From contig JAQICW010000523.1 of the NCBI GenBank assembly GCA_027858355.1, forward strand, positions 1 through 10,750: a DNA stretch of 10,750 bases. The letters run 5' to 3'. This DNA comes from Desulfobacula sp. Its GTDB lineage: Bacteria; Desulfobacterota; Desulfobacteria; Desulfobacterales; Desulfobacteraceae. A program made the position numbers and the translations under genes. The number at the start of each line of letters is the position of its first letter. Within the stretch, counting starts at the first letter, position 1. The notes below the pieces were generated by a model that searched no databases, was not told where the DNA came from, and saw nothing but the letters and a program-made list of their open reading frames with translations. Shown here one piece after another: positions 1 through 7,737 of this stretch.

Positions 1-762
1 CCTAGCAGGTCTTTTTATGAGGGCAATAATGAAATCGCACTTGCACTCAATATGATTTTACCTTTAAGTTTATTTTGCAGAAAGCTTGTAAGTAATACTT
101 ATCTTAAATATTTTTTTCTATTAATGTTTATTTTTTCGATTTTTTCAATCATCAGCACCCATTCAAGGGGCGGGTTGGTTACTCTGTTCGCTACCATGGG
201 AGCCATGATGCTAACTGGTAGAAAAAGAATGCTTTTTATCAGTGTTCCATTTATTATGATTGCTATTTCTTTGGGACAGGCATATCTGCCGGAGGAATGG
301 ACGGTAAGGATGCAAACGATTGAAACATATGAAGAAGATGCATCTGTTCAAGGACGATTCATGGCATGGGAATATGCCATGAATAGAGCAGCCAGGGATC
401 CGCTTACCGGTGGTGGATTTGAAACATTTAGAGGACTTGCACATGATGCACATAGTGCCTACTTTGAAATTCTTGGTGAGCATGGATATATTGCGCTTTT
501 CCTTTGGCTCAGCTTGACTATAGGGACCATGCTGAGTCTGCAAAGAAGGATTTCCATAGCCAAACAATTTGAAAATTTGTTATGGGTAAAAGATTATGCT
601 TCAGCCATCCAGCTGTCGATTTTTGCATATTTTATAGGAAGCGCATTTTTGGGAACGGCCTATTGGGATATTCTTTACCATTTGATTGGGTTGAGTGTAA
701 TACTTAGACTGATTATGTATGAAAGTATTGCACAACAAATACTTAATAATAAAAGCACCTGA
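1..762 (+). CDS. Exosortase A-associated O-glycosylation ligase (O-antigen ligase-like), 5' truncated by the window
   Basis: The reading frame is open from base 1, so the ATG at 52 is internal and the N-terminal membrane part lies upstream; the 253 visible codons are probably a little over half of the protein. Visible are hydrophobic segments, an SRGG motif at nt 163-174, a soluble loop with METIxTYEEDxSxQGR-like character (here MQTIETYEEDASVQGR), then GGGFETF and AHSAYFEILGEHG, followed by more membrane helices. Arg in the SRGG region and His in the HS-x-YFE-x-LGEHG block are the kind of residues conserved in Wzy_C / WaaL-type ligases. The TYEEDASVQGR and LGEHG blocks match what I know of TIGR03097, the probable O-glycosylation ligase tied to exosortase A loci. 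It would act in the inner membrane, moving lipid-linked glycan to an acceptor on the periplasmic side. Its 3' end overlaps the next gene. Family fairly sure; acceptor unknown. Confidence 0.85.
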   Translation, partial: PSRSFYEGNNEIALALNMILPLSLFCRKLVSNTYLKYFFLLMFIFSIFSIISTHSRGGLVTLFATMGAMMLTGRKRMLFISVPFIMIAISLGQAYLPEEWTVRMQTIETYEEDASVQGRFMAWEYAMNRAARDPLTGGGFETFRGLAHDAHSAYFEILGEHGYIALFLWLSLTIGTMLSLQRRISIAKQFENLLWVKDYASAIQLSIFAYFIGSAFLGTAYWDILYHLIGLSVILRLIMYESIAQQILNNKST

Positions 763-1861
763 CTTGAAAACAAACGATCAAATCAGAAAATCAAAATTTA
801 TTGCTGTGATAGGTCCCAAGGCACCTCCTTACGGTGGTATGGCCAATCAGGCCAGGTTGTTAATTCAAAGTTTGGAAAAGGATAATCATAAGACTGTTTT
901 TATACCGACAAACCAGTCACTGCCGCAACTTGAAAAAGTGATAGACAAATTTTTTGGCCTGCGGACAATTGTCAGAGCCTTTGTATATTATTACCGCCTT
1001 TTATTGGCAGCAGTAAAGTGTGATGTATTTCATATAATGGCGTGTTCGCACTGGTATTTTTTTATAAATGTGATCCCTGCTGTGCTGATCGGATTCGCTT
1101 TTCAAAAACGTGTTGTTGTAAATTACAGGGGAGGGGAAGCTGAATCTTTTTTTAACAATCGGGGTAAAGGTTTTACCTGGTTGCTAAACATAGCCAACAG
1201 CATTGTCGTACCCAGCATGTTTCTAAAACATGTTTTTCAATCCTTAAAAGTAAAATCTGTTGTTATCCCCAATATTATCTCCTTAAAACGGTTTAAATTC
1301 AAGCAGCCTGAAATTTGTGAAAATGGTGCTGTAAATTTCATATGTACAAGACAATTTGAATTGTACTATGATATCCCCACACTGATTCATGGATTTTCCA
1401 GCGTAAAAAAAAAAAATATTCATTCCAAATTGATTCTCATTGGCGAAGGGACTCAATATCAATTAATAAAAACGCTTGTAAAGGACCTTGATCTTGAGGA
1501 TTCCGTAGACTTTATGGGAAAAGTTCCAGCAGAGGATATCCCTTTATATCTCAATAAGGCTGATATTTTTGTTAATTCTTCTATTGTGGATAATTATCCA
1601 AACTCTTTGCTAGAAGCCTTTGCTGCTGGATTACCGGTTATTACCACTTCGGCAGGAGGGATCCCATACCTGGTAAATCATTTTAAAAATGGGATTTTAG
1701 TTGAACCTTCTAATCCTGATTCTTTAGCCGATGCCATGATTACACTGGCCAATGAGTCTGATTTATGCCGACACTTAGCAATGGAGGGCTATCAAACAGC
1801 TATAATGCACTCATGGGAAGAAATCTGGCCGTTGTTGAGAAGAGAATACTTTAAAGAATAG
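719..1861 (+). CDS. GT4 family glycosyltransferase
   Basis: A 380-residue cytoplasmic GT-B fold enzyme that probably adds one sugar to a lipid-linked repeat unit. The N-terminal domain begins near residue 27 with FIAVIGPKAPPYGGMANQ, the usual first strand and glycine loop of GT4 enzymes. The C-terminal domain has LILIGEG (about 238-244), DFMGKVP (264-270) and the nucleotide-sugar motif around 291-299. The first Glu of the EX7E motif is Asp here (D291, E299) in DNYPNSLLEAFAAGLPVI. The ATG at 719 overlaps the upstream ligase gene by 44 bases and has no visible Shine-Dalgarno sequence; a TTG at 764, two bases after the ligase stop, would remove 15 residues that lie outside the fold and is equally possible. 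A run of 12 A at 1405-1416 lies in the coding region. Donor and acceptor sugars cannot be read from sequence. Confidence 0.87.
   Translation: MKVLHNKYLIIKAPDLKTNDQIRKSKFIAVIGPKAPPYGGMANQARLLIQSLEKDNHKTVFIPTNQSLPQLEKVIDKFFGLRTIVRAFVYYYRLLLAAVKCDVFHIMACSHWYFFINVIPAVLIGFAFQKRVVVNYRGGEAESFFNNRGKGFTWLLNIANSIVVPSMFLKHVFQSLKVKSVVIPNIISLKRFKFKQPEICENGAVNFICTRQFELYYDIPTLIHGFSSVKKKNIHSKLILIGEGTQYQLIKTLVKDLDLEDSVDFMGKVPAEDIPLYLNKADIFVNSSIVDNYPNSLLEAFAAGLPVITTSAGGIPYLVNHFKNGILVEPSNPDSLADAMITLANESDLCRHLAMEGYQTAIMHSWEEIWPLLRREYFKE
1405..1416 (+). repeat. A12 homopolymer inside the GT4 gene
   Basis: Twelve consecutive A encode the end of Val, three Lys and the start of Asn (VKKKN) in the middle of the glycosyltransferase. 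Loss of one A would bring a TGA into frame at 1431-1433; gain of one A would bring TGA into frame at 1489-1491. The tract is therefore a possible slippage site, but only its sequence is seen; variation is not shown. Confidence 0.9.
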
Positions 1862-1870
1862 TTTTTATAA

Positions 1871-1876
1871 GAGGAG
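1871..1876 (+). promoter_or_regulatory. Ribosome binding site deciding a TTG start (amidotransferase)
   Basis: GAGGAG lies nine bases before TTG at 1886. The next codon is TGT, giving the Cys that must become the N-terminal nucleophile of the glutaminase domain, so the TTG is the true start although no ATG is available here. Confidence 0.85.
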
Positions 1877-1885
1877 CATTATACT

Positions 1886-3832
1886 TTGTGTGGAATAGTC
1901 GGGATATATAATAGAAATGGATCATCTATTTCTCAGTCTACCCTGATCCGAATGACAAGGCAGCTTGTTCATAGGGGCCCGGATGAGGAAGGATATTTCT
2001 TTAACAGCACAAAAAGTGGTATTAAAGAATTTGATGCACCCATTCGATTTATCAAATCAAAATACGAAAATTCAGGTAAAATTGGTTTAGGTCACAGGCG
2101 TTTAAGTATAATCGATTTATCTACAGGACAGCAGCCATTAACCAACGAAGACGGGTCTATCTGGATAACCTTTAACGGTGAAATTTATAATTACCAGGCT
2201 CTGATGGCTGAACTCAAATCAAAGGGGCATCAATTCAAGACAAATTCTGATACGGAAACAATTATCCATGCCTACGAAGAATGGGGTGAGAATGCCATTA
2301 AATATCTCAGGGGAATGTTCGCATTCGGGTTGTGGGATGAAAATAAACAGCAATTAATCATTGCCAGAGACAGGCTAGGCAAAAAGCCTTTATATTACTA
2401 CCAGACCAAAGATCACTTTATTTTTGCCTCTGAAATAAAAGCCATCCTGGAATATCCTGGCGTATCCAGGGAAATAGATCTAACCTCATTATCTGATTAT
2501 TTATCTCTTTTATATGTTCCTGCCCCGAAAACCATATTTTTATCCGTCAACAAATTGCCTGCAGCCCATTATGCAGTGATTAAGCCGGAATCTATAAATA
2601 TAAAATCTTATTGGGATCTTTCATTTTTCCCGGAACATAATTTTAATGAAAAAACAATGGGCGATGACCTATTGAATATTCTTCATGATGCTACCAAAAT
2701 GAGGATGATCAGCGAAGTCCCATTGGGTGCTTTTTTGTCCGGAGGTGTTGATTCTTCAGCCATTGTGGCATTAATGGCAAATTCTTCGAAAAGTCCTGTT
2801 CGAACCAATTCAATATCTTTCAGTGTGGCTAAATATAATGAAATCGAATACGCCAGGCAGGTTGCCAATCTGTTTTCAACAAATCACAATGAAATGAATG
2901 TTACGCCAGAAGCCATCCCGGTTATTAATAAACTATCCTGGCATTATGATGAACCCTTTGCCGATTCATCTGCAGTGCCGACATATTATGTGTCTAAAAT
3001 TGCACGGGAAAATGTAACAGTCTCCCTGTCCGGGGATGGAGGGGATGAAAATTTTGCAGGTTACCGTCGCTATTATTTTGACATGCGTGAAAACCATATT
3101 CGGAATATGGTTCCTGCAGGTCTACGCCGGGTTGTTTTTGGAACCATGGGAAGATTGTATCCCAAAGCTGATTATCTTCCTCAGATTTTCAGGGGCAAGG
3201 CCTTTATTTCAAATGTTGCCCGTGATCCTGTCGGTGCATACTATTATTCGGTAAGTGCCATGCCGGATAATGAAAAACTGAAATTATTACATCCAGATAT
3301 CCGTAAAGATTTAAAAGGGTATGAAACAAAAGATCTTTTTTATAGGATCTATGATAATGCCCCGGCCCAAGATCATCTTTCAAAAATTCAATACCTCGAC
3401 ATTAAGACATATTTGTGTGAAGATATTCTTACAAAAGTTGACCGGGCAAGCATGGCAGTATCCTTGGAAGTCCGGTGTCCGATTTTGGATCATGTGTTCA
3501 TGGAATATGTGGCAAAAATCCCATCAAAGTATAAACTTGTTGGAACTGATGGAAAACATATTTTTAAAAAAGCGTTGAAAAAATATCTTCCAAACGAGAT
3601 CCTGTATAGGCAAAAGATGGGGTTTGGGGTACCGATAAGTGAATGGTTGAGAAAAGACCTTAAGGAATTTGCAAGAAATTTGGTAATAGACGGAGAGGCC
3701 AGCCAAAATTATTTGAATCCCGATTTCACCAAAAAAATCTGGGGAGAGCATCAAAGTGGTCTTCGAAACAGGTCAACCGAACTATGGTCAATCATGATGC
3801 TGAACTTATGGCACCAGAATTTTGCTGTATAG
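1886..3832 (+). CDS. Asparagine synthase-like amidotransferase, exosortase A system-associated
   Basis: A 648-residue class II glutamine amidotransferase fused to an asparagine-synthetase-type ATP-pyrophosphatase domain. It starts at TTG; Cys2 in MCGIVGIYNR is exposed after Met removal and hydrolyses glutamine. Other glutaminase landmarks are HRGPDEEG (29-36), HRRLSIIDLS (70-79), NGEIYN (97-102) and SDTE (121-124). The synthetase domain has the PP-loop SGGVDSS (285-291), SGDGGDE (382-388) and the block DILTKVDRASMAVSLEVR. The overall pattern, with LYPKADYLPQIFRGKA and RDPVGAYYYSVS, is that of TIGR03108 (exosortase A system-associated amidotransferase 1) rather than housekeeping AsnB. It probably amidates a carboxylated sugar or other cluster product with ammonia from glutamine; true asparagine synthesis is a less likely alternative. 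Between HRGPDEEG and GLGHRR there is a loop of about 30 residues, longer than in E. coli AsnB. It sits 24 bases after the GT4 gene. Confidence 0.92.
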   Translation: MCGIVGIYNRNGSSISQSTLIRMTRQLVHRGPDEEGYFFNSTKSGIKEFDAPIRFIKSKYENSGKIGLGHRRLSIIDLSTGQQPLTNEDGSIWITFNGEIYNYQALMAELKSKGHQFKTNSDTETIIHAYEEWGENAIKYLRGMFAFGLWDENKQQLIIARDRLGKKPLYYYQTKDHFIFASEIKAILEYPGVSREIDLTSLSDYLSLLYVPAPKTIFLSVNKLPAAHYAVIKPESINIKSYWDLSFFPEHNFNEKTMGDDLLNILHDATKMRMISEVPLGAFLSGGVDSSAIVALMANSSKSPVRTNSISFSVAKYNEIEYARQVANLFSTNHNEMNVTPEAIPVINKLSWHYDEPFADSSAVPTYYVSKIARENVTVSLSGDGGDENFAGYRRYYFDMRENHIRNMVPAGLRRVVFGTMGRLYPKADYLPQIFRGKAFISNVARDPVGAYYYSVSAMPDNEKLKLLHPDIRKDLKGYETKDLFYRIYDNAPAQDHLSKIQYLDIKTYLCEDILTKVDRASMAVSLEVRCPILDHVFMEYVAKIPSKYKLVGTDGKHIFKKALKKYLPNEILYRQKMGFGVPISEWLRKDLKEFARNLVIDGEASQNYLNPDFTKKIWGEHQSGLRNRSTELWSIMMLNLWHQNFAV

Positions 3833-3834
3833 GA
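3831..3834 (+). promoter_or_regulatory. AGGA ribosome binding site overlapping the amidotransferase stop
   Basis: AGGA overlaps the TAG stop at 3830-3832 and lies ten bases before the TTG start at 3845. The arrangement suggests translational coupling to the upstream gene. The spacing is slightly long. Confidence 0.55.
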
Positions 3835-3844
3835 TACACTTTCA

Positions 3845-4936
3845 TTGAAAAAAATAAGAGTTGTACATATCGTTTATTCTTTTGGTACAGGAGGGTTGGA
3901 AAAGGGGATTGCCACCCTGATTAATAATGCGCCGTCGGACATAGAGCACATTATTCTTTGTCTGTCCAAATCTGGAATGTCTTCACGCCTTGTTCCAGAA
4001 CAAACCCAGATTATTGAAATGAATAAACAGCCGGGAAATTCATTCAGGTTTATTTGGAAACTATCCAGAACATTGAAATTACTTATGCCTGATATTGTTC
4101 ATACAAGAAACTGGAGTGGTATTGACGGAATCATAGCTGCAAAGATAGCAGGAATTTCAAATGTGATTCATGGAGAACATGGCTGGGAAATTCAGGACCC
4201 TTCAGGCCTGAATCCTAAAAGAGTATTTATAAGACGAGCTTTTTCAGCCTTGGTCAAAGAATATACCTGTGTTTCAAGACATTTGGAATCATGGTTGAAA
4301 CATACGATAAAAGTTAAAAAACCGGTTACGCAGATATACAATGGAATTAATGTTTCTACTTTTTTGAAATCAACGACAAATTCAATCGTTAGAAAAGAAC
4401 TGAATATTCCCAAAGATACTTTTATTATAGGAGTTGTCGGACGACTAGATCCCATTAAAGACCATTCTACACTATTTCGTGCATTTGAAATTGTATGCGC
4501 AAAAAAAGAAAATTGCTGCCTTCTTGTTATCGGAGACGGGAATGAACGAAACAGGCTGAAGAAAATGGCTGGAAAAGGAGTTGTCTTTTTAGGAAATAGA
4601 ACGGATGTTCCTGAACTAATGATGGCTCTGGATCTTTTTGTGCTTCCATCAAAAAATGAAGGCATATCCAATACCATCCTGGAAGCACTGTCAGCAGGGT
4701 TGCCGGTTATTGCGACAAATGTCGGCGGCAATCCGGAACTCGTTGATGATGGACACGCCGGTCTTTTATTTCAACCCGGTGATTTCATCGGTTTGGCCTC
4801 AAAAATCCTGAAATACGTTGATAATAAAGAATTAAGGTTTCGTCATGGTGATGCCGGCAGAAAAAAAATGATTGATCAGTTTAAAATCAAACATATGTGT
4901 TATTCTTACCATCGTATTTACAGACGATTATCATGA
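3845..4936 (+). CDS. GT4 sugar transferase, PEP-CTERM/exosortase-associated type (TIGR03088-like)
   Basis: A 363-residue GT-B glycosyltransferase starting at TTG, because MKKIRVVHIVYSFGTGGLEKG is the normal N-terminus of the family and no ATG is near. Diagnostic blocks are GGLEKG (16-21), PDIVHTRNWSG (82-92), IHGEHGWEIQDPSG (108-121), QIYNGIN (163-169), GVVGRLDPIKDH (196-207), VIGDGNER (228-235) and an intact EX7E motif (E272, E280) in NEGISNTILEALSAGLPVIA. HTRN plus HGEHG is what I associate with TIGR03088, a sugar transferase seen in exosortase A / EpsH1 exopolysaccharide loci. It probably acts on the cytoplasmic side, adding a sugar to a lipid-linked intermediate. It lies 12 bases after the amidotransferase, in the same likely operon. 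Sugar specificity is unknown. Confidence 0.9.
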   Translation: MKKIRVVHIVYSFGTGGLEKGIATLINNAPSDIEHIILCLSKSGMSSRLVPEQTQIIEMNKQPGNSFRFIWKLSRTLKLLMPDIVHTRNWSGIDGIIAAKIAGISNVIHGEHGWEIQDPSGLNPKRVFIRRAFSALVKEYTCVSRHLESWLKHTIKVKKPVTQIYNGINVSTFLKSTTNSIVRKELNIPKDTFIIGVVGRLDPIKDHSTLFRAFEIVCAKKENCCLLVIGDGNERNRLKKMAGKGVVFLGNRTDVPELMMALDLFVLPSKNEGISNTILEALSAGLPVIATNVGGNPELVDDGHAGLLFQPGDFIGLASKILKYVDNKELRFRHGDAGRKKMIDQFKIKHMCYSYHRIYRRLS

Positions 4937-4990
4937 TAATGAGGCATGGTCATAGCTTGGTCCACTCTTGTATGAATGAAAAATATTATT

Positions 4991-5047
4991 CTCACACAAA
5001 GCCGCAAAGTCACAGAGCCTATAGCTCTCTTGGTGTCTTAGTGTGAG
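4991..5047. repeat. Imperfect extragenic palindrome made of CAAAG-type units
   Basis: The left arm begins CTCACACAAAG and the right arm ends CTTAGTGTGAG. The outer seven bases pair perfectly (CTCACAC with GTGTGAG), the middle pairs with a few mismatches and a four-base bulge at 5010-5013, and the tip is AGAGC / GCTCT (5014-5018 with 5024-5028) around a five-base loop. The left arm is three 8-base variants: CACAAAGC, CGCAAAGT, CACAGAGC. No T run follows, so it is a poor intrinsic terminator. It resembles the dispersed CGCAAAG/CTTTGCG palindromes known to me from many environmental bacterial genomes. It occupies most of the 134-base gap between two genes; the rest of that gap shows nothing clear. 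Confidence 0.75.
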
Positions 5048-5070
5048 GTTATAAATGACAGGAATTCTGA

Positions 5071-6753
5071 ATGATAAAACGTAAAGAAAATAGTAACCCT
5101 TATACTCCTGAAACCCTGATTTTTATAGGCGTTATACTTTTTTATATTGCTATTTGTTCCCCCTATCTTTTTGACAATCATTTTTTCGCACCTGATGCCG
5201 ATAGAATAGCAATGGACGGAGCGTTTTTAAAGGATTTTATCCTGGATCTTCCCGGTTCACTTTTACACCCTTATGAATATACGGTTAATTATTATGCAAA
5301 ATACCCGGCGCTTTCCATTGGATATAGACCCATTTTTTTTCAGTCAATGGAAGCTGTTTTGTATCTGGTATTGGGAACTTCATATGTAACCTCTAAGATC
5401 ACGGTGCTTTGTTATCTTTTTACAGGCATGTTTTTCTGGATAAAACTGGTTAAAAAAACCCACAATTTCCAATTTGCCATTTGCTCATTGGTATTGTGGA
5501 TTACAAATCCAATGGTTTACTCCTATTGCCAGCAATCAATGTTGGAAATTCCAACACTGAGTATGGTTATTATATCTGCATACTTTATTTATAAATACTA
5601 CTCGGATATTTCCTATAAAAATGCCTTGGTCATGTCAATTATTATTGGATTGACCTTATGGACAAATCAAAAAAGTGCCTTTGTCCTGTTAACTATAGGT
5701 GTTTATGCAATTTTATCCGGGAATTGGAAAACCCTGGTTGCAAAAAAGAATTTTTCTTCCTATTTTGTTCTCTTGTTATTCATTGTCCCTCTGGCCATGC
5801 TTACACTTTGGCTGGGTGCTCAAAATTTATCCCAATCCATTGGAACAGGTGCCGGTTCAAGTGCCGCTAGATTAATCTCAATGACCGAATTGATGGAAAA
5901 TATTCACTTTATCTATAAAGATCATTTTTCACCAATTTTAGTTGTGTTGATAATAATTGGTATGGTTACTGTTTTCATAAGAAAAAAGAAAAACAGTTTA
6001 ATCTATTTTGCTGCAATCATTTCAGCCTATATCTTTTTTACTTTCATTAAACATGACATTCCGCGCTATTCAATGTATTGGATTCCTTTCTTTTGTCTTT
6101 TTGCCGCAGAAGGTATTACGATTATTACTGTGGCTGTTTCAAGGATGATAAATAATACGGGAAAAGGGCTCATTTATGTTCTGATCCTTATTCCTTTTTT
6201 GTTTCAGATGTCCCTGCTCCCAAAAGTATTCGTTCCGACGGCTTCGGGATATGAGGAGGCGGCACAATACACCATAAATAATTCAAAATCCCCCGTGGTA
6301 TTGTTTGATGGGTATGCAAATGGCCATTTTATTTTTTTTATGAATATCCATGATACCCAAAGAGAATTCATTGTTCTTCGAGGAGACAAACTCATTTCAT
6401 CGTCGTCCATCTCCTATACAAATAAACTTGAGGTCCATTTGCATGACAAGAATGAAATATCCAAAGCCTTGTCTGATATGGGCGTCCAGTTTATCATAGT
6501 GGAGTCAGAAAATATGAGTGGTCTGGAGATATATACTATATTTAGAGAGATGCTGAATAAAAGTGCTCAATTCAAATTGTGTAAAACCATTGATATAAAA
6601 AGTAATAAAAAAAGATTTGAAAATGTGAAATTGCTTGTGTATGAGAATCTAATGTGGCCTGGTATAAATCCGGATCAGGAACTAAAATTGAGATTACCTG
6701 TTATAGGACAGACACTTGAATTGAAAATGGACAGGATATTGCCAAAGCAATAA
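5071..6753 (+). CDS. Polytopic GT39/GT83-like (PMT/ArnT-type) glycosyltransferase
   Basis: A 560-residue integral membrane protein. The first helix (about 15-33) is followed by an extracytoplasmic loop with FFAPDADRIAMDG (38-50), which supplies the acidic pair expected of GT-C enzymes, then YYAKYPALSIGYRPIFFQSMEA (about 74-95), a block typical of PMT/ArnT-like proteins just before the second helix. Around ten further hydrophobic segments follow up to roughly residue 380, then a soluble C-terminal domain of about 180 residues. GT-C enzymes of this kind use a polyprenyl-phosphate-linked sugar and transfer it to lipid, glycan or protein outside the cytoplasmic membrane. The GT2 gene downstream is a plausible supplier of that donor. 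Start ATG has AGGA seven bases upstream (5060-5063). The acceptor cannot be told from sequence. Confidence 0.82.
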   Translation: MIKRKENSNPYTPETLIFIGVILFYIAICSPYLFDNHFFAPDADRIAMDGAFLKDFILDLPGSLLHPYEYTVNYYAKYPALSIGYRPIFFQSMEAVLYLVLGTSYVTSKITVLCYLFTGMFFWIKLVKKTHNFQFAICSLVLWITNPMVYSYCQQSMLEIPTLSMVIISAYFIYKYYSDISYKNALVMSIIIGLTLWTNQKSAFVLLTIGVYAILSGNWKTLVAKKNFSSYFVLLLFIVPLAMLTLWLGAQNLSQSIGTGAGSSAARLISMTELMENIHFIYKDHFSPILVVLIIIGMVTVFIRKKKNSLIYFAAIISAYIFFTFIKHDIPRYSMYWIPFFCLFAAEGITIITVAVSRMINNTGKGLIYVLILIPFLFQMSLLPKVFVPTASGYEEAAQYTINNSKSPVVLFDGYANGHFIFFMNIHDTQREFIVLRGDKLISSSSISYTNKLEVHLHDKNEISKALSDMGVQFIIVESENMSGLEIYTIFREMLNKSAQFKLCKTIDIKSNKKRFENVKLLVYENLMWPGINPDQELKLRLPVIGQTLELKMDRILPKQ

Positions 6754-6786
6754 TTATTAATTTAATCTTAAAGGTGTTGGTTATTT

Positions 6787-7737
6787 ATGAAGCTCATAGT
6801 TCAAATACCATGTTATAATGAAGAACACACACTGCCACAAACGTTTGCGGATATCCCTAAAACAATTGATGGGATTGATCAGGTGGAAATTTTAATCATC
6901 GATGATGGATCGACGGATAGAACAATCGAGGTTGCAAAAGATATCGGTGTTGATCACATTGTAATAAATTCAAAGAACAGGGGGCTAGCACGCACGTTTC
7001 AGGCAGGCCTTGATGCCTGCCTCAGACTGGGTGCTGATATCATTGTAAATACAGATGGGGATAACCAGTATAATGGGCAGGACATACCAAAGCTGATCAA
7101 GCCAATACTCGACGGTAAGGCAGACCTTGTGATTGGTGATCGCCAGACAGATAAGGTTCCTCATTTCAGTCCTGCAAAGAAAAAAATACAGAAAATGGGA
7201 AGTTTTGTTGTGAGAATGCTTTCAGAAACCAGTGTTCCGGATGCAGTAAGCGGATTCAGAGCATTTAAACGTGATGCTGCCATGCAGATGAATATTGTAT
7301 CGCCATTTTCATATACGATTGAGACCGTTATTCAGGCTGGGAAAAAGCATATGGCGGTTACAAGTGTTCCCATTGGAACAAACCCTAAAACCAGGGAATC
7401 AAGACTTTTTAAAAATATTCCCAGCTTTGTAAAAAATCAGATGGCAACAATCATTCGAATGTACACCATGTATCAACCCTTAAAAGTTTTCTTCTACATT
7501 GGTTGTGTATTGGTGGCTTTGGGACTGATACCGTCTGTACGTTTCCTTTATTATTATTTTACAGGCGCCGGAAGTGGTCATATTCAATCTTTGGTATTTG
7601 CGGCCATCATGTTTGTTATCGGTTTTCAGGTGCTAATGATCGGTCTTGTTGCGGATGTAATAGGGTTTAATCGAAAATTAATCGAAGAGACCTTATTGCG
7701 TGTTAAACAAATTGAATTCAATGGAAAAAGCAATTAA
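6787..7737 (+). CDS. GT2 glycosyltransferase, dolichol/undecaprenyl-phosphate sugar synthase type with two C-terminal membrane helices
   Basis: 316 residues. The GT2 GT-A domain opens with MKLIVQIPCYNEEHTLP and has EILIIDDGSTD (34-44), NRGLARTFQAGLD (64-76) and the metal/nucleotide motif NTDGDNQY (88-95, D90 and D92), followed by GDRQ and SGFRAFKR (155-162). Two hydrophobic segments at about 234-256 and 267-290 anchor the C-terminus. This layout matches DPM1/GtrB/ArnC-like enzymes that move a sugar from a nucleotide donor to polyprenyl phosphate on the cytoplasmic face. It is 33 bases after the GT-C gene, with AAGGTG at 6771-6776 ten bases before the ATG, and its last 17 bases overlap the next gene. 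The sugar (mannose, glucose or another hexose) is not evident. Confidence 0.88.
   Translation: MKLIVQIPCYNEEHTLPQTFADIPKTIDGIDQVEILIIDDGSTDRTIEVAKDIGVDHIVINSKNRGLARTFQAGLDACLRLGADIIVNTDGDNQYNGQDIPKLIKPILDGKADLVIGDRQTDKVPHFSPAKKKIQKMGSFVVRMLSETSVPDAVSGFRAFKRDAAMQMNIVSPFSYTIETVIQAGKKHMAVTSVPIGTNPKTRESRLFKNIPSFVKNQMATIIRMYTMYQPLKVFFYIGCVLVALGLIPSVRFLYYYFTGAGSGHIQSLVFAAIMFVIGFQVLMIGLVADVIGFNRKLIEETLLRVKQIEFNGKSN

Noticed and set aside
4192..4731. Long open frame on the minus strand (179 codons), and similar ones at 211-567, 8275-8628 and 9944-10306.
   Set aside because: Each is antisense to a gene with clear family motifs, has low-complexity or Ser/Pro-rich content and no family resemblance.
4945..4957. 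CATGGTCATAGCT matches the lacZ alpha region of common cloning vectors.
   Set aside because: Identity stops after 13 bases on the 3' side and does not extend upstream; it is a chance match, not vector contamination.
4991..5017. Short CAAAG-type tandem units as a CRISPR-like array.
   Set aside because: Units are 8 bases with no unique spacers; it is one arm of an inverted repeat.
7001..7022. Perfect 8-bp hairpin AGGCAGGC / GCCTGCCT inside the GT2 gene.
   Set aside because: It encodes conserved residues of the GT2 domain (QAGLDACL) and there is no T run or nearby gene start; probably chance.
7700..7720. GTG at 7700 as start of the third GT4.
   Set aside because: The ATG at 7721 gives the standard family N-terminus; the extra seven residues add nothing and no ribosome binding site supports them.
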